Shown here: positions 22,586 to 35,961 of the stretch, in pieces | How positions within the stretch are numbered: the first letter of the stretch is position 1 | Layout of the letters: each line of letters starts with the position of its first letter | NCBI GenBank assembly: GCA_010015655.1 | Contig: ML976675.1 | Location: forward strand, 538,311 to 602,310 | Reading direction: 5' to 3' | DNA length: 64,000 bases | Source: Bimuria novae-zelandiae CBS 107.79 | Lineage: Eukaryota > Ascomycota > Dothideomycetes > Pleosporales > Didymosphaeriaceae | Position numbers and translations under genes: made by a program | The notes under the pieces: generated by a model | Seen by the model: the letters and a program-made list of their open reading frames with translations, nothing else | Databases searched by the model: none | What the model was told of the DNA's origin: nothing

Positions 22586-25500
22586 TTATTCCACCTTAAA
22601 GGCCTCTATTCTCTACTAGAGATCCTATAGGGCAACCTCTTAATTAGTGATCTTGTCTAATATATCTTTAAGTCCTAGTTTATGCAGAAATTTGCTCCAT
22701 TTGTTCACTAGCAGGGCCTTTATAAGTCTATCAGCGACCATGTCCTCTAAGCGTTAATAGTCTACCTTAATTGTCCCTAGTGCGACCTCTTGTCTTAGCC
22801 AATAATTATAGATATCTACATAACGGAGCTTAGTCTACAACTTAGCAATTTCTTTAGTAATAAGTCGGATCGTTTGCTAATTATCACAATTAATTATAAT
22901 AAGGGAATCGCTAAGGTTAATCTTTAGTTCCTTTAGCAATCGCGATGTGAATAAAGCCTCCTTAGCCACTTGTGATAGTGCTAGTAATTCGGCTTTAGTT
23001 ATTAATATAGTGACTGTATCTTGCTTGTTTACTTTCCAGGCGATTAGGCTACTAAACAGCTTAATAATATATCCTTGCGAGCTCTTGCGATTAAGTGTGT
23101 TGCTAGCAAAGGATGCGTTACTTGCCACTTCTAAAGTATCTACACCCCTAAGCTAAAGACCTAGTAATTTAGTATTAGCAAGGTAGAGGAGAACTCGGTT
23201 GGCAGCCGCTTAGTGCTCTTTACTTAGGTTAGACAGGAATCGTGATAATCGGGAGCTTATAAAGGCGATATCTAGTCGAGATATAACTATAGCATAGAGA
23301 ATTAATCCAACTTTGCGCTGGTATCTATTAATCTCACCCTTACTAGCTATTCCTGTCCTTAGAAGCAATTTGATTAGACCTATTAAGGTATTATAGCGAA
23401 TCTCATAGTGATTAATGAGGCGCGATATTTTGTTAATATATAAAGCTTATAAAAGCCAGATCTTTCTGCTCGAGCGGTCCCTAATGATTTTAATTCCTAA
23501 AAACTATTGCAGGTCTTTACCACCCGTGAGTGTGAATTTAGTACTTATTATTACGAGAGCAGCTTCAGCAGCTTGCTTTTATAACTTATTATACGTAATA
23601 ATAATGTTATCTACATAAAAGAAGATAATAATACTGTCCTTAATAAGGTAGCATAGCTCGTGGGGTACTACTTCAAAGCCAATATCACAGAGTGTTAACG
23701 TGAACTCTCTTTACCAGAGTAATAGAGATATGCGTAGTCTATATAGTGCTTTATGTAGTTTAAGGACTGTGCCTGCTCGCGAGTAGCCGCGAGGCATTCT
23801 TATGTAGATTTCTCTATCCAGCTTCGCGTGGACAAACGCGTTGGTAACGTTGTGTTAGATAAGTTCTAGGTCAAAACAAGCTATAATTACTATAAACATG
23901 CGGAATAATTATCTTACAAGTGTTGCGGCGTAGGTTTCTTGCGAGATAAGGTGCTACTATTAATCGCCTCGCACTACCAGCCTTGCCTTGCACTTTTATA
24001 ATTAATAATACTTATTAAACTTATAGGTATATACCTATATGTAGTCAAGGATTTGATAGCCTACCACTTTCACTAGAGCAGTTGTAACCTCACTCCAGGA
24101 CTTTATTTCCTTATAGCTCTGTAGATAGGAACGTTCTACTTCCTTCCACATATTATAGAGAGGGTAATCTTCAAGCTTGCTTTAGCATATAGGTGGCTCT
24201 AGAAGCACGCTTCGATGTGGCTTCTTGCCTAATATAATTATTTATCAAAGCTGCGCCTTATTAAGAGTCTTATCTTTATATTTGCCGCTACTGCTAGCTT
24301 TAGTGCCTGCTATAAAGGCTATAGCCTATGGGCTTGTTTGCAACTGCCCTGTTTACACTCTTTAGAGTAGTATAGCTTAATCGCCTCCTGCTATTAATTA
24401 TGCAAGGAGTGTTACTAGTGGCAGCGTTAAGGGAGGTGTTAGATATTCGCACCTAACTTTCCTGTCTTGCCTATACTTAGGAGCTCCTTTAACCTCTTCC
24501 TCTAGCGCTTTACTAATTAGCTTATTCTTAAAGAAGGACTTAGTGGCATGCTCTTATTAAGGTAAGAGAGGTAACTTTACTAATCGCACCTAGGCTACTA
24601 TTTCTTCTAATATACTATACATAAGGTTTTCTATTAGGTCTTTAGTTTTACCTAAGAACATAGTATCCTCATCGAATATTACGTCGCGAGTACTAATTGT
24701 CTTTGCTAAAGAGGGAATCCATATTCTCTAGATATTAGTTAATCTATAGCTAATAAGGTAGCTAATCTATGCTTTAGGGTTAAGCCTCTAAAGCCTGCTT
24801 TTGCCGCGTTTTATATCGTTGGTTATCGCAAAGGCTTTGTAGCCATATGCTTTCAGGTGAGCTTAATTAGGCTTCTTTAGTTGGGTAATAATACCGTTCT
24901 AACAGGCTACTGTCGTAAAGAACACTTTATATAGAGATTGCTATTAATTGGCGTAGTTTAGCGTTTGATTGTATAAGTAAACTGCGGCTCGGGTAATCTT
25001 AGGCTATATCTACTAGGGTAGGTTAGAGTTAAGTCGCATCGCGCGCGCTTTCTCCTTAATTACACCCCTTAAGTGTTTAGCTCCTTTATTTTATACTTAA
25101 GTATTAGGTGCTAAAGGCTTAATCTTAATGCCTTGCGCTAAGCACTACTTCTTAACGTTTGCCTTAATAAAAAAGATCTCGTTATTAGATTTAATTACTT
25201 TTACCGTAATATTGTATTATACTTTCATGAACTATATAAAGGTGCTAAGTAATTTAATAATTAAATGTGCTAGACAGTTATCCTTAAAGTAGAAGTCCTA
25301 TGCAAAGCTAGAGAATTAGTTAGTAATTAGTATTTAGCTCTTCTCTCTTGTTGAGCTATCTACTTTATAGTCGTGAAAATTAATTACGACTCGCTCGCCA
25401 GGACCTTCTGTTAGTTCTCTAGCTTGCCAGCGAATTTACTATTTTAGTTTTACTTTGCCGCAGGCGTCACATTTAACTATAAGGAGACCTTTAATCCTCA

Positions 25501-27352
25501 CCCCCTTAAATTACTACACGAGGTGTTCGAGGGCCTAAGGGCCTAGATAGCTTAATTATTAGTGCTAGGTCCACGCATCTGCCTTCTGCGGTCTTCGTTT
25601 AGTGCGTGTATTAGTCTTATAAGTAGCGTGCGCAGCATTAGTAAGAATACTACCTACTAGCCTTATCCTGTGTTCTAAGACCTACTGTCTATGCAGCTCT
25701 TGGAGTTCTGCCAGCACAGTATTATCTCTTCTTTTTAGAGTCGTTGGGTCTGCTCTTATATCCCACTAAAGGCCTTACCTCTAGAGTAATTAGAACGATA
25801 CAAGGTTGCAGAGCAGATTACGGCAATAGGCTATATTATCTAGCTATATTAATTAATTTCTATTTACACTCTATACGTTAAGATAAACGCTTTCGTATCC
25901 TTTAATCTATATTTATGTATTCCCTGCCCATATAAAGTCTCCTGGCGCCGGTGGCCAGTATAAGACAAAGCGATCAATATTATTAAAGATATGGCAGGTT
26001 GTGCGTGAATCGAGTATGGCTAAGCGTCGCAATGGGTACGTGTTTAGATTAGTGTAAAAGGATGCGGCGTTAAAGCTCGCTAGGATTTTAGTAATCTTGC
26101 GTCTATCTAGTCATTCATTATTAGCCTTAGTAATTCGAGGTAGAGTAGGAGTGTGTGATTATTTAATTTTAGGTGCCTGTAATTTAGCCTTTTTTATTCT
26201 TTTTAACTTCTCTTAGAAGTCAGTATCATGTTCTAGCCTAAGCTTAACCAGCTTTACTATAAGAGGGTTTAGTGTGAACTAGTCTGGCTACTTGTCTAAA
26301 AAGGCATAAAAATAGTCTTAAAGACTATAGCGTAGTTTATAAGCAGGATAGTAATTGCCACTAACTATTGTTAGCTTAAGGCTTTAAGGCAATCGCTTAG
26401 TTCTAGTACGTTAACTATTATTTTATTATTTATAATTCTAAGGTCTTCCCTAACTTTTAAATAATACTACTTTATCTATAAGAGAGGCGTCCCTATCTGT
26501 GGCCTAGGTAGGTTCACCACCTTCAGCGAGAGATGACCCTGCAGTAGCAAAAGCGCCCTTTTGTTTACCCTTAGTCGGGTGCTACAGAATTATGTGGTTT
26601 TAGAAGAGTTTTATTATGTGCTTCCGTGAGACAGCTATATCCTTGCTTCTATATTGCTAAAAGGTCGTCACCTATATAGGTGCGACATAGATAACTGCCT
26701 TTATAAAGTCTTCTTTCACGGAGTCTAGCCTTTAAAGCTCTAGGACCTAATTAGTCTCTGCTTCTGTGGCTGCGTAATCGTACTCAGAGAGCTATGTAGC
26801 CTATAATCTAGCCGTTCTTATTAGCTTAAGCGCTTTTTAATACCTTATTCTTAATTGTCTATATTTGTCTTGCAGGTTAACCCCAACTATAATCGTGAGG
26901 TTATTTATCTATTACTTAATTATTTCTCTAAGAATGCAGCAGTTGTTCTGCAGATACGCGGAGATTATTAATTAGAGAAAAGTAACTACCTTATTAAGGT
27001 CTACCTTTTCTTCCTAATAGGCTCAATCCATGACCTTATAGATCTCAAGCTATCCTTTATAGTAGTCGCTATCGTCTTTGTATGCTTTCGCGCCTGCTAG
27101 CAATAGATAAGATAGTAATATTAGTGCGTTGTTTAGGTTCGCATTCGTGTAGACGGCGTTTAGCTAGTAGTTGCCTATTAACGGCGGTATCGGCATGGCG
27201 GGTTTCTGCTTTAGTTCATCTATCAGCGCTGGGTCAATAATATTCCAGACCTTAAGGAATTAGCATCTTGTTTTAAGCTGTTTCAGCCATGGCGTGTAAT
27301 TTGTGTAGTCGGTCAGGATCACTATAGGATCTCTGAGAGTTGATAGGGCCAT
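22586..27352 (-). pseudogene. Copia C gag-pol, RIP-inactivated
   Basis: 1589 codons in a single frame without net indel; ATG at 27352, stop 22586-22588. Gag begins as in Copia A and B. RT box reads FYVDNIIITY near 23610 (second Asp to Asn). RNase H is open at 23128-22877 ('ASNASFASNTLNRKSSQGYI', 'AELLALSQVAKEALF'), but the first catalytic Asp of ASDAS is Asn here. Many TAG/TAA. Dead as read. Confidence 0.85.
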
Positions 27353-27404
27353 TGCGATTGGCTTAATTAATAGTAGTGTTAGTTGAGGCAGTGAGACTCT
27401 TAAT

Positions 27405-27686
27405 TGTTAGATTAGAGGGGTAATCTGATGAGATGAAAAGATAGTGATTAATTAAGATAAATTGTAGTATAAATTATTATTGTCTGTTCTTTCTATTCCT
27501 ATAAGAATGTAAGGCTCTTATATCCTTACGTCTTACACTAATACGCTAATCTATTTCCGTTGATTAAGGAGAGTTGCCCTTTGTCCCGCCCGGAATTGTG
27601 CGGATGAACCAGACTGCTGGTAATGTCTCTTTGTGTAGGGTTGCGCCAGCTACCTTTGCGTGTGCAAAGGGCCATGTAATCGGACA
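27405..27686 (-). repeat. Copia C 5' LTR
   Basis: 282 bp, near-identical to 22254-22535, with RIP-type transitions clustered in the part next to gag. Confidence 0.95.
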
Positions 27687-30600
27687 CTAGGTAATTAGGC
27701 CGCTAAATAGCTTAATAATATATCCTTGCGAGCTCTTGCGGTTAAGCGTATTATTAGCAAAGGACGCGTCACTGGCCACTTCTAAAGTATCTACACCTCT
27801 AAGCTAAAGGCCTAATAATCTAGTATTAGCAAGGTAGAGGAGAACTTAATTAGCAGCTACTTAGTGCTCTTTACCTAGGTTAGATAGGAATTATAATAAT
27901 TAAAAGCTTATAAAGGTAATATCTGGTCGCGTGGTCACCGCAGCGTAGAGGATTAATCCTATCTTTTACTAATATCGATTGACTTTAGCCTTGCTAGCGA
28001 GCCCTAAGCGTGGGAGCAGTTCGACTACTGCTATTAGGGTATCGTGGCGAATCTTATAGTGATTAATAAGGCGCGATATTTTGTCGATGTATAAGACTTG
28101 TAAAAGCTAAATCTTTCTGTTTAGGCGATCCCTAATAATTTTAATTCTTAGGAACTACTGTAGATCTTTCCCGCTAGTAAGGGAGAACTTAGTACTTATT
28201 TCTACTATAGCTCCTTTAGCTGCGTGCTCTTGATTCTTGTAGTAGGCGATAATTAGGTTGTCTACGTAAAAGAAAAGAATAAGGCTATCTTTAATAAGAC
28301 AACATAGCTTATAGGGGACTGTGGTGAAGCCCATGTTGCGGAGCGTAGATGTGAACTCCCTCTGCCATAGTAATGGAGAGATACGTAATCTATAGAGCGC
28401 CTTATGCAATTGCAGGACTGTGCCTACTCGCGTATATCCGCGGGGCATCCTTATGTAGATCTCTCTATCGAGCTTTGCATGTACGAAGGCGTTCGTGACG
28501 TCGTATTAAATTAGTTCTAGGTTAAATCGTGTAGCTATTGCCATAAGCATGCGAAATAATCGTCCTGCCAGCGTTATAGCATAGGTTTCTTATAAGTTAA
28601 GGTGCCGCTATTAATTGCCTCGCACTACTAATCTCGCCTTGTATTTCTGTAATCGATGGTGCTTATTAAACTTGTAGGTATATACCCACATGTAGTCGAG
28701 AATCTAATAACCTAATACTTTTATTAGAGCTGCTGCAACCTCACTCTAGGACTTTATTTCCTTGTGGCTCTAGAGATGAGATCGCTCGGCTTCCTTCCAT
28801 ATATTATAGAGTGGGTGATCCTCGAGCTTGCTTTGACATGTGGGTGGCTCTAGGAGTACACTTTGATGTGGTTTCTTGCCTAATGTGATTATTCGTTAAA
28901 GCTGCGCCTTATTAAGAGCCTTGCCTTTGTATTTGCCGCTACTGCTGACTTTGGTGCCTGCCATAAAGGCTGCGGCCTATGGGCTTGTTTGTAACTGCCC
29001 TGTTTGCACTACTAGCGATAGTTTAAGCTAATTATCTCTTGCTATTAATTATGTAAGGAGTATTACTAGTAGTAGCGTTAAGGGAGGCGTTAGATATTTA
29101 TACCTAACTTTCCTATCTTGCCTATACTTAGGAGCTCCTTTAACCTCTTCCTCTAACGCTTTACTAATTATCTTATCTTTAAAAAAGGACTTGGTGGCTT
29201 GCTCTTGTTAAGGTGAGGGAGGTAATTCTACTAATCGTACCTAGGCTGCTATTTCTTTTAATGTGCTATGTATAAGGTTATCTATTAGGTCTTTAGTTTT
29301 GCCTAAGAATATAGTATCCTCGTCGAATATTACGTCGCGAGTACTAATTATCTTTGCTAGGGAGGGGATCTATATCCTCTAGATATTGGTTAATCTATAG
29401 CTAACTAGATAGCCTATCTAAGCTTTAGGGTCTAGCTATTAGAGCTTACTCTTGCTACGTTTAGTGTTATTAGTTATGGCGAAGGCTTTGCAGCTATAGG
29501 CTTTTAAGTAAGCTTAATTAGGCTTCTTTAGTTAAGTGATAATGCTGTTCTAAAGAGCTATTATCGTAAAGAACACTTCGTATAGTAATCGCTATTAATT
29601 AGCGTAGTTCGGGGTTTAATTATAGAGGTAGACTATAGCTTAGGTAATCTTAGGCTATATCTACTAAGGTAGGTTAGAGTTAAGTTGCATCGCACGCGCT
29701 TTCTCCTTAATTACACCCCCTAAGTATTTAGCCCCTCTATTTTGTGCTTAAGTATTAGGTGCTGAAGGCTTAATTCTAATACCTTATACTAAGCACTACT
29801 TCTTAACGTCTGCCTTAATAGAGAAGATCTTGTTGTTAGATTTAATTACTTTTACTGTAATATTATATTATACTCTTATAAATAGTATAAAGGTGCTAAG
29901 TTGCTTAATAATAGATTATGCTAGGCGATTATCCTTAAAGTAGAAGTCCTATGCGAAGCTAGAGAATTAATTAGTAATTAGTATTTAGCTCTTCTCTCTT
30001 ATTAAGCTATCTACTTCGTAGTTGTGAAAATTAATTGCGACTCGCTTACTAGGGCCTTTAGTTAGGTCTCTAGCTTGCTAGCGTATTTGCTGTTTTAGTT
30101 TTACTTTACCGCAGGCGTTACACTTAATAGTAGGTAGGCCTTTAATTTTTACTCTCTTAAATTACTGTACGAGATGTTTAAGAGCCTAAGGGCCTAGATA
30201 GCTTAATTATTAGTGCTAGGTTAATGTGTCTGCCCTCTATAGTCTTTATTTGGTGCGTGTGTTAGTCTTGTGGGTGGCATGCGCAGCTTTAGTAGGAGTA
30301 CTACCTACTAGCCTTATCCTGTGTTCTAGCACCCACTGTCTATGCAACTCTTAAAGTTCTACTAGTATAGTATTATCTCTTCTCTTTAGAGTCGTTAGGT
30401 CTGCCCTTATGTCCCACTAAAGGCCTTGCCTCTAGAGTAATTGGAACGATACAAGATTATAGAGCAGGTTAGGGCAATAGGTAATATTATTTAGCTATAT
30501 TATTTAATTGCTACTTGCACTCCGTACGTTAAGATAGACGCTCTTATATTCTTTAATCTATATTTGCGTATTCCCTGCCTATATGAAGTCTCCCGGCGCC

Positions 30601-32053
30601 GGTGGCTGGTAGGAGACAAAGCGATTGATGTTATTAAAGATATGGCAAGTTGTGCCTAAATCGAGTATGGCTAAGCATTGCAATAGGTACGTGTTTAGGT
30701 TAGTGTGAACGGATGCGGCTTTAAAGCTTGCTAGGATTTTAGTGATCTTGCGTCTATCTAGTTACTTATTATTAGCCTTAGTAATTCGAGTTGGAGTGGG
30801 AGTATGCGATAATTTAATTCTAGGTGTTTAAGACTTTAGTCTTTTCACTATTCTTAACTTCTCTTAGAAGTTAGTATTATGTTCTAGCCTAAGCTTAACT
30901 AGCTTTACTATAAGAAGGTTCGCTCTAAACCAGTCTGGCTACTTATCTAGAAAGGCATAGAAATAGTCTTAAAGACTATGGCGTAGTTTACAAGTAGGGT
31001 AATAATTACTACTAACTATTATTAGCTTAAGGCTCTAAGGTGACTGCTTAGATTTAGTACGTTAACTATTATTTTATTATTTATAATTCTAAGGTCTTCC
31101 CTAACTTTTAGATAATGCTGTTTTATCCATAGAGAGGCGTCCCTGTCTGTGGCCTAGGTGGATTCACTACTATTAGCGAGAGATGAACCTGCAGTAGCAA
31201 AAGCGCCCTTTTATTTGCCCTTAATCGGGTGCTGCAGGATTATGTGGTCTTGGAAGAGTTTTATTATATTCTTTCGTGAGATAGCTGCATCTCTGCTTTT
31301 ATGTTGCTAGAAGGTTGTTACCTATATAGGTGTGATATAGACAACTGCCTTTATAAAGTCTTCTTTGACTAAGTCTAGCCTTTAAAGCTCTAAGACCTAA
31401 TTAGTCTTTACTTTTATAGCTGCATGATCGTACTTAGATAGCTATATAGCCTATAATCTAGCTATTCTTATTAGCTTAAGGGCTTCTTGGTATCTTGCCC
31501 TTGCTCGTCGATGTTTGTCTTAATAGTTAACCCTAACTATAATCGTGAGGTTATTAATCTATTGCTTTATTATACCTCTAGGGATGCAGCAGTTACTCTG
31601 CAGGTGTACGGAGATTATTAATTAGAGAAAGGTAACTACCTTATCGAGGTCTGCCTTTTATTCTTAGTAGTCTTGGTCTGTAATCTTATAGATCTCGAGC
31701 CGTTCTTTATAATAGTCGCTATTATCTTTGTATGCTTTCGCACCTGCCGTTAATAGATAGGATGGCAATATTGGCACGTTATTCGGGTTCGCGGTCATGT
31801 AGGCGGCGCTTGATTGGTAGTTGCTTATTAGCGGCGGCACCGGCATCGCGGGTTTCTGTTTTGGTTTATCTATTAGCGCTGGGTTAATAATATTCCAGAC
31901 CTTTAGGAATTGGCATCTTGTTTTAAGCTGTTTTAGCCATGGCGTGTAATTTGTGTAATTGGTTAGGATAACTGTAGGATCTCTGAGGGTCGATAGAGCC
32001 ATTGTGATTGGCTTAATTGAGGTAGTATCGGTTGAGGCAGTGAGACTCTTAAT

Positions 32054-32301
32054 TATTAAATTAAAGGGTGTTTTTAATAAGATAGAAAAGTAATTAATTC
32101 TTGTATTGTGTCTTTGTAAGAATGTAAGGCTCTTTTATCCTTACGTCTTACGTTAAGACGCTAATCTATTTCCGTTGAGCAAGGAGAGTCGCCCTTTGTC
32201 CCGCCCGGAATCGTGCGGATGAACCGGACTGCTGGCAAAGTCTCTTTGTGTAGGGTTGCGCCAGCTACCTTCGTGTGTGCAAAGGGCCATGTAATCGGAC
32301 A
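32054..32301 (-). repeat. Copia B 5' LTR
   Basis: 248 bp partner of 21485-21732. The gag-proximal 60 bp has several C-to-T changes (end TAATA for TGACA); the outer 180 bp is clean. Confidence 0.95.
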
Positions 32302-32306
32302 AAAGT

Positions 32307-33050
32307 AGTATTTTATAGTAGCGCGTCTCTCTTCTTGCTACTTAGTTTTAGCTACTATAGATTATCTAATACTATAGTAATATATAATTATATCTCCTTA
32401 ATTATATTACTCTTAGGAAAGATAGTGCCTATAAGGGTAGTCTGTAACTTGTAATTAAAAGCGTATAGGAATATACTCTTTAAGATAGTATAATTAAATA
32501 GGCTAGTAGTAAGAGCTTTTTTATTGAAATCTTAAATAAAGTCACGAACGTTATATGCTTTTTATTATATAGTCTAAAGTTTTTTTCTTATAGTCTCGGC
32601 CATATATGCGTCCTTAAAAACTCTATTAAGGTGCTAAAAAATTAATTAAGTATACTTAACGCAGCGTAAACTAATACCTATAAAAAATACGTACTCTTAC
32701 ATTACTTATAGTATAACTAAACGTATAATTAATTGCGAATTAGTTTGTATAGAATCTTTAAGTTTTAGAATATAGTTTTACTTTAATTTAGTATTTCTAT
32801 AGTAAGTACTAGCTTTAAGTACTATTAAACACGTTAGGATCTTTAAGTCCTTTTATTTGGTACACTATTATAAGTATTATAGATAACGTAGGTGTTATAT
32901 TAGCTATTATAGTAGGTATAGGCGTAGCTAGCATTAAAGTATTAGTAGTTTTAATTTTTATAATTTATACTATTAATTTATTTATCTACGCTATTATCTA
33001 CTGCATTATAATCTTAATTCTTAGCCCTTACGGGATACTAGAGGCTCCTT
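32307..33050 (-). pseudogene. Gypsy-1 gag (degenerate)
   Basis: Minus-strand frame with the composition and order of a fungal Ty3/Gypsy gag: 'NVRDFI*DFNKKALTTSL' and 'LKSIFLYAFNYKLQTTLIG' near 32560-32420, then 'LSSKKRDALL' near 32330, followed across Copia B by the gag C terminus at 21484. Stops are TAG/TAA. The start is not defined; no LTR was found beyond it. Assignment rests on general gag-like pattern plus continuity, so it is tentative. Confidence 0.5.
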
Positions 33051-33379
33051 GCTAGGGAAGGTCCTTTATATTATCATGTATTGTTTAGACTTTCTCTATT
33101 AGTGCTTAGGCAAGTATTTAACTATTAAAGGTCCCTACACTAGCGTTACTTGTCGTCGTGTTACTTACCACTTAGAAACAGGTCTTATAAGTTATTATTA
33201 AAATACTAGCGGTTAGCTGCACTAGCTACTTAAGGTTAATTAAATATAAAATATAAGGGGCTACGTAAAGTATGCTAATACCTAATAATAAAGTTATATT
33301 TAATAAGGAATTAAACTATCTACTAGTAAAGCGGAACTTATACATGCCTTACTTTACTTAAGAAGCTTTAACGAGTTTC

Positions 33380-34905
33380 TATAGCTCTGCTCTATCCGAA
33401 GAAGCATCGAGGGTTTCACTAAGGAGCGACACGACAAGGCTTCCAGCCTATTACACTTATTACGCTTTTTAATTACTTTAGTATTATAAGCCTGCATATG
33501 CTGAAGTTAGTTAGCTATAATTACTAAGGCTTATAAGGCTAATTTAGTACTTTTTACTATCTTTCTTATTACTACTATTATAGGAAACGTTAATTACTAC
33601 TTAAGCTTATATTATTATTGTCTTATAGCTCTTTACTACTTCCTAATCTAGTATACTATTTTTAGGGTGTTAGTTACTAATTTTATTAAGGAAGAGGAGG
33701 GCTTAGAAGGTAGTAAAATATTAATTATATTTAATTTATTAAGTACCACATTAGAATTAAATAAAAAATATTTATAGTTCTAAAGACGCTTTTAAAGTTA
33801 TTATTACTTAGTAATTTAGGACAAGCAGTAGCATAAATATAAAAAAAGTTATTTACATTAATATAGTTTTATCTATTACAGGCTAATATCTCTATTCCTT
33901 AGTAATAGCGCGTCTTAACCGTGCTAAAGTAGATAATATCTAATAGTTATAAAATATATAAAGAATATAAAAGTAGCTATAAAAGGATAATATTATTTTT
34001 CTTTGCATAGGTTTCGAATAGCTCTAAACAGTGGCTACTATGTCTATCTATAATAAGGAGTTATTTAGTACCTTTACTGTGTTGCTTCGTACAAGGATCG
34101 AATACCTCTATAAGCTATATATAGCCTAATCTGTTATTAGACTATCTAGTTTTGCTATAGGTAATTACCTAGTCATCTAGAAGGTCTGCGTTCTTATTAA
34201 ACTAGATATTTTAGAACACCTTCCCTTTGGCGATAACTATAGCTAGTATACGGCATTTAGCCACGTTAATATACTTAATAACTGCTATATAGTCATGATT
34301 GCTAGGCTATATATAGTATTAGGGACTATTTGCTACTATTATAACCTTAGCTATACTAATATTATCTTTTAAAAAGCTAATCTTATTTATATTATAAATA
34401 TTATTACCTTAGATACTATGCTTTTTCGCCATATTCTTAAGGAGCTAAAAATATTTATTAATAACTTTAAAATTCTCGTATTTTACTTATTAATAGTTAT
34501 ATTTTTTATTTTATATAATTTGCACTTTAGGGGTGCGTTTAACGTAGTTATTAACCTAATTTTTACTAACTAGTAGGTTACCCCGCAGTTAACGTAGCAT
34601 ATTAGTTATATTTTTAATTATTTACTTATAAGAGGGATATCCGCGAGTAGTAAAGTCTAATATTTACTTAGTTAATATTTATTCTTTATTATTATTAAGG
34701 TTTCTACTGCTTGCGACAATTTTAGTATATAGAGGTTAACCTTCAAGGCGTTATTAGTGCGTTTTATAGGATACGTAATATATACGCGACGCTTTCTTAA
34801 TACTTAAGATTTAGTTACTTTATAATATATATATAGCGTAGTTGATTCTTCTATCTCGCGTATAGTCTTAGATCTTCGAATTTACGAACATGGTGGCGAT
34901 AAGGA
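33380..34905 (-). pseudogene. pogo-like (DDE_1) transposase, strongly degenerate
   Basis: N terminus near 34900 ('SKTIREIEESTTLYI'), CENP-B-like HTH ('NNYVKRTPKVQII' near 34560), then the DDE core: 'NKISFLKDNISIAK' near 34390 (family N-DE-F-MG), 'LLIIDRHSSHCLE' near 34040 (family LLILDGH-SH) and a C-terminal helical tail to about 33380. More than twenty TAG/TAA stops. TIRs could not be paired; the stretch GTGACCCGTTCGC at about 34976 may belong to an end. It abuts the 5' side of Gypsy-1 gag. Confidence 0.7.
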
Positions 34906-34989
34906 TAGGTGGATGAGATGTTTCGTGGGTGCCAAGAAAGTACCTAACCTGTTTAATTATGTGACCCGTTCGCTTGTGAAGTACGTTAT

Positions 34990-35956
34990 AGACTATATAA
35001 AATAATTTAAATAACTCTATTTAGCCTCTTTAAGAGCTTTTAGAACTACTTTACCTTACTCCTCTTACTTATTAGGAAAGCGTTTAAGTATAATTATATG
35101 GTCCTTAGGCTATATACTAGTAGCTTTAAAGGATTTTAAGACAATTTTCATTTTAAAAGAAGACATCTAGGCACTTTTAAATAATAAGAAAAAGTTTCTC
35201 TTTTTAATAAATACTATTCTTTAGCTCTTTTAAAGGTAATCAGTAAGGATCTTAGTATCGGAGCTAAAGAAAGGTGTAAAGTAAATAATATTAAATAACT
35301 AAAATATATAAGTAAAATATGGGGAAAATATAGCTAGTAGTACATAGTAAGAGTTATAGTACTTAAGAAACTCTATTATTAGATAACTACTATAGCTATT
35401 AAGTATAAAAAATACTAGACTTTCCCTTAGTACGCTTTCTATTTTATATAATAGTTAAAAACCTACTTAATTACGCTAAACTAGCGTTATTATTTGTCTA
35501 GCCTAAGAAAATTAAGCTAATAAGGACGTTATACTTACTAGTTTTAATATTAACTACTTAAATTAACTATTGTAATTTAGATACTTTTAAAAAGAGAAAA
35601 GAAAGTAGAAGAGCACTTCTATTAGCGTAAATAGTTACTAATATAGTTACCTACTTATATAAGCTATTTTATAGTAAATCTTTTACCTCTCCTTTTTTTA
35701 AGCTACTTATCTAAAGCCGCCGTTAGAGTGTCTTATAACGCTAGTTAAAAAGCCCTTTTTATTTATATTATAGATATTATATAATAGTTGTGGCGCACAG
35801 TCACAACGATTAGGGAGCTCGAAAACAAAGTCTATTAAGGAGAGGAAGCTCTATAATAACTAGCTATTTATAGGCTTAGGGGATCGCGTGCTTAGCTACT
35901 TAGCTACTTAGCTTAACTTTAGCTAGCGTAGAAAGCTCTAATAAAGTATCTTTTAT
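34990..35956 (-). pseudogene. second pogo-like transposase fragment, C-terminal half
   Basis: Minus strand: 'FLG*TNNNASLA*LSRF' near 35500 (family WTNN...LAWL), 'KRTKGKSS' near 35420, and a C-terminal block 'MKIVLKSFKATSIQPKDHII' near 35150-35100, typical of the pogo DDE_1 C terminus (ILKSF-ATGI-P-D). All stops are TAG/TAA. Gypsy-2 is inserted at its upstream side; the missing N-terminal half was not recognised beyond 43118. Confidence 0.5.
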
Positions 35957-35961
35957 AATAT

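Larger units (their letters stand above)
22254..27686 (-). mobile_element. Copia C, nested in Copia B
   Basis: LTRs of 282 bp (22254-22535 and 27405-27686), TSD CTAGG (22249-22253, 27687-27691), PBS 27392-27404, minus strand, 5433 bp. The youngest of the 21-32 kb cluster because it interrupts Copia B. Confidence 0.95.
21793..32002 (-). pseudogene. Copia B gag-pol, interrupted and RIP-inactivated
   Basis: ATG at 32002. Open gag start ('MALSTLRDPTVILTNYTNYT' to 31664), CCHC-like knuckle near 30980, integrase, then RT open at 28448-28155 ('MPRGYTRVGTVLQLHKALYR') with a catalytic box FYVDNLIIAY, one Asp changed to Asn. RNase H is split at 'GLIT*|KVNKQD' by Copia C (27687 / 22253). The C terminus ends at TAG 21793-21795. 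Stops throughout are TAG/TAA. The RT Asp loss alone would abolish activity. Confidence 0.85.
21485..32301 (-). mobile_element. Copia B, host of Copia C
   Basis: LTRs of 248 bp (21485-21732 and 32054-32301), TSD AAAGT (21480-21484, 32302-32306), minus strand. Copia C is inserted in its RNase H coding part with TSD CTAGG. Without Copia C it is about 5.4 kb. It lies in the gag region of Gypsy-1. Confidence 0.95.
5950..33050 (-). mobile_element. Gypsy-1: Ty3/Gypsy retrotransposon split into at least three pieces
   Basis: Minus-strand pieces at 5950-9254 (RT, RNase H, integrase, C terminus), 20748-21484 (protease and gag C terminus) and 32302 to about 33050 (gag). Gaps are filled by Copia E (TSD ATTAA at 9250-9254 and 20748-20752) and Copia B (TSD AAAGT at 21480-21484 and 32302-32306). 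The left end is cut by the Fot1-like element. LTRs were not identified, so the outer limits are approximate. Very TpA-rich, with heavy RIP. Confidence 0.75.
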
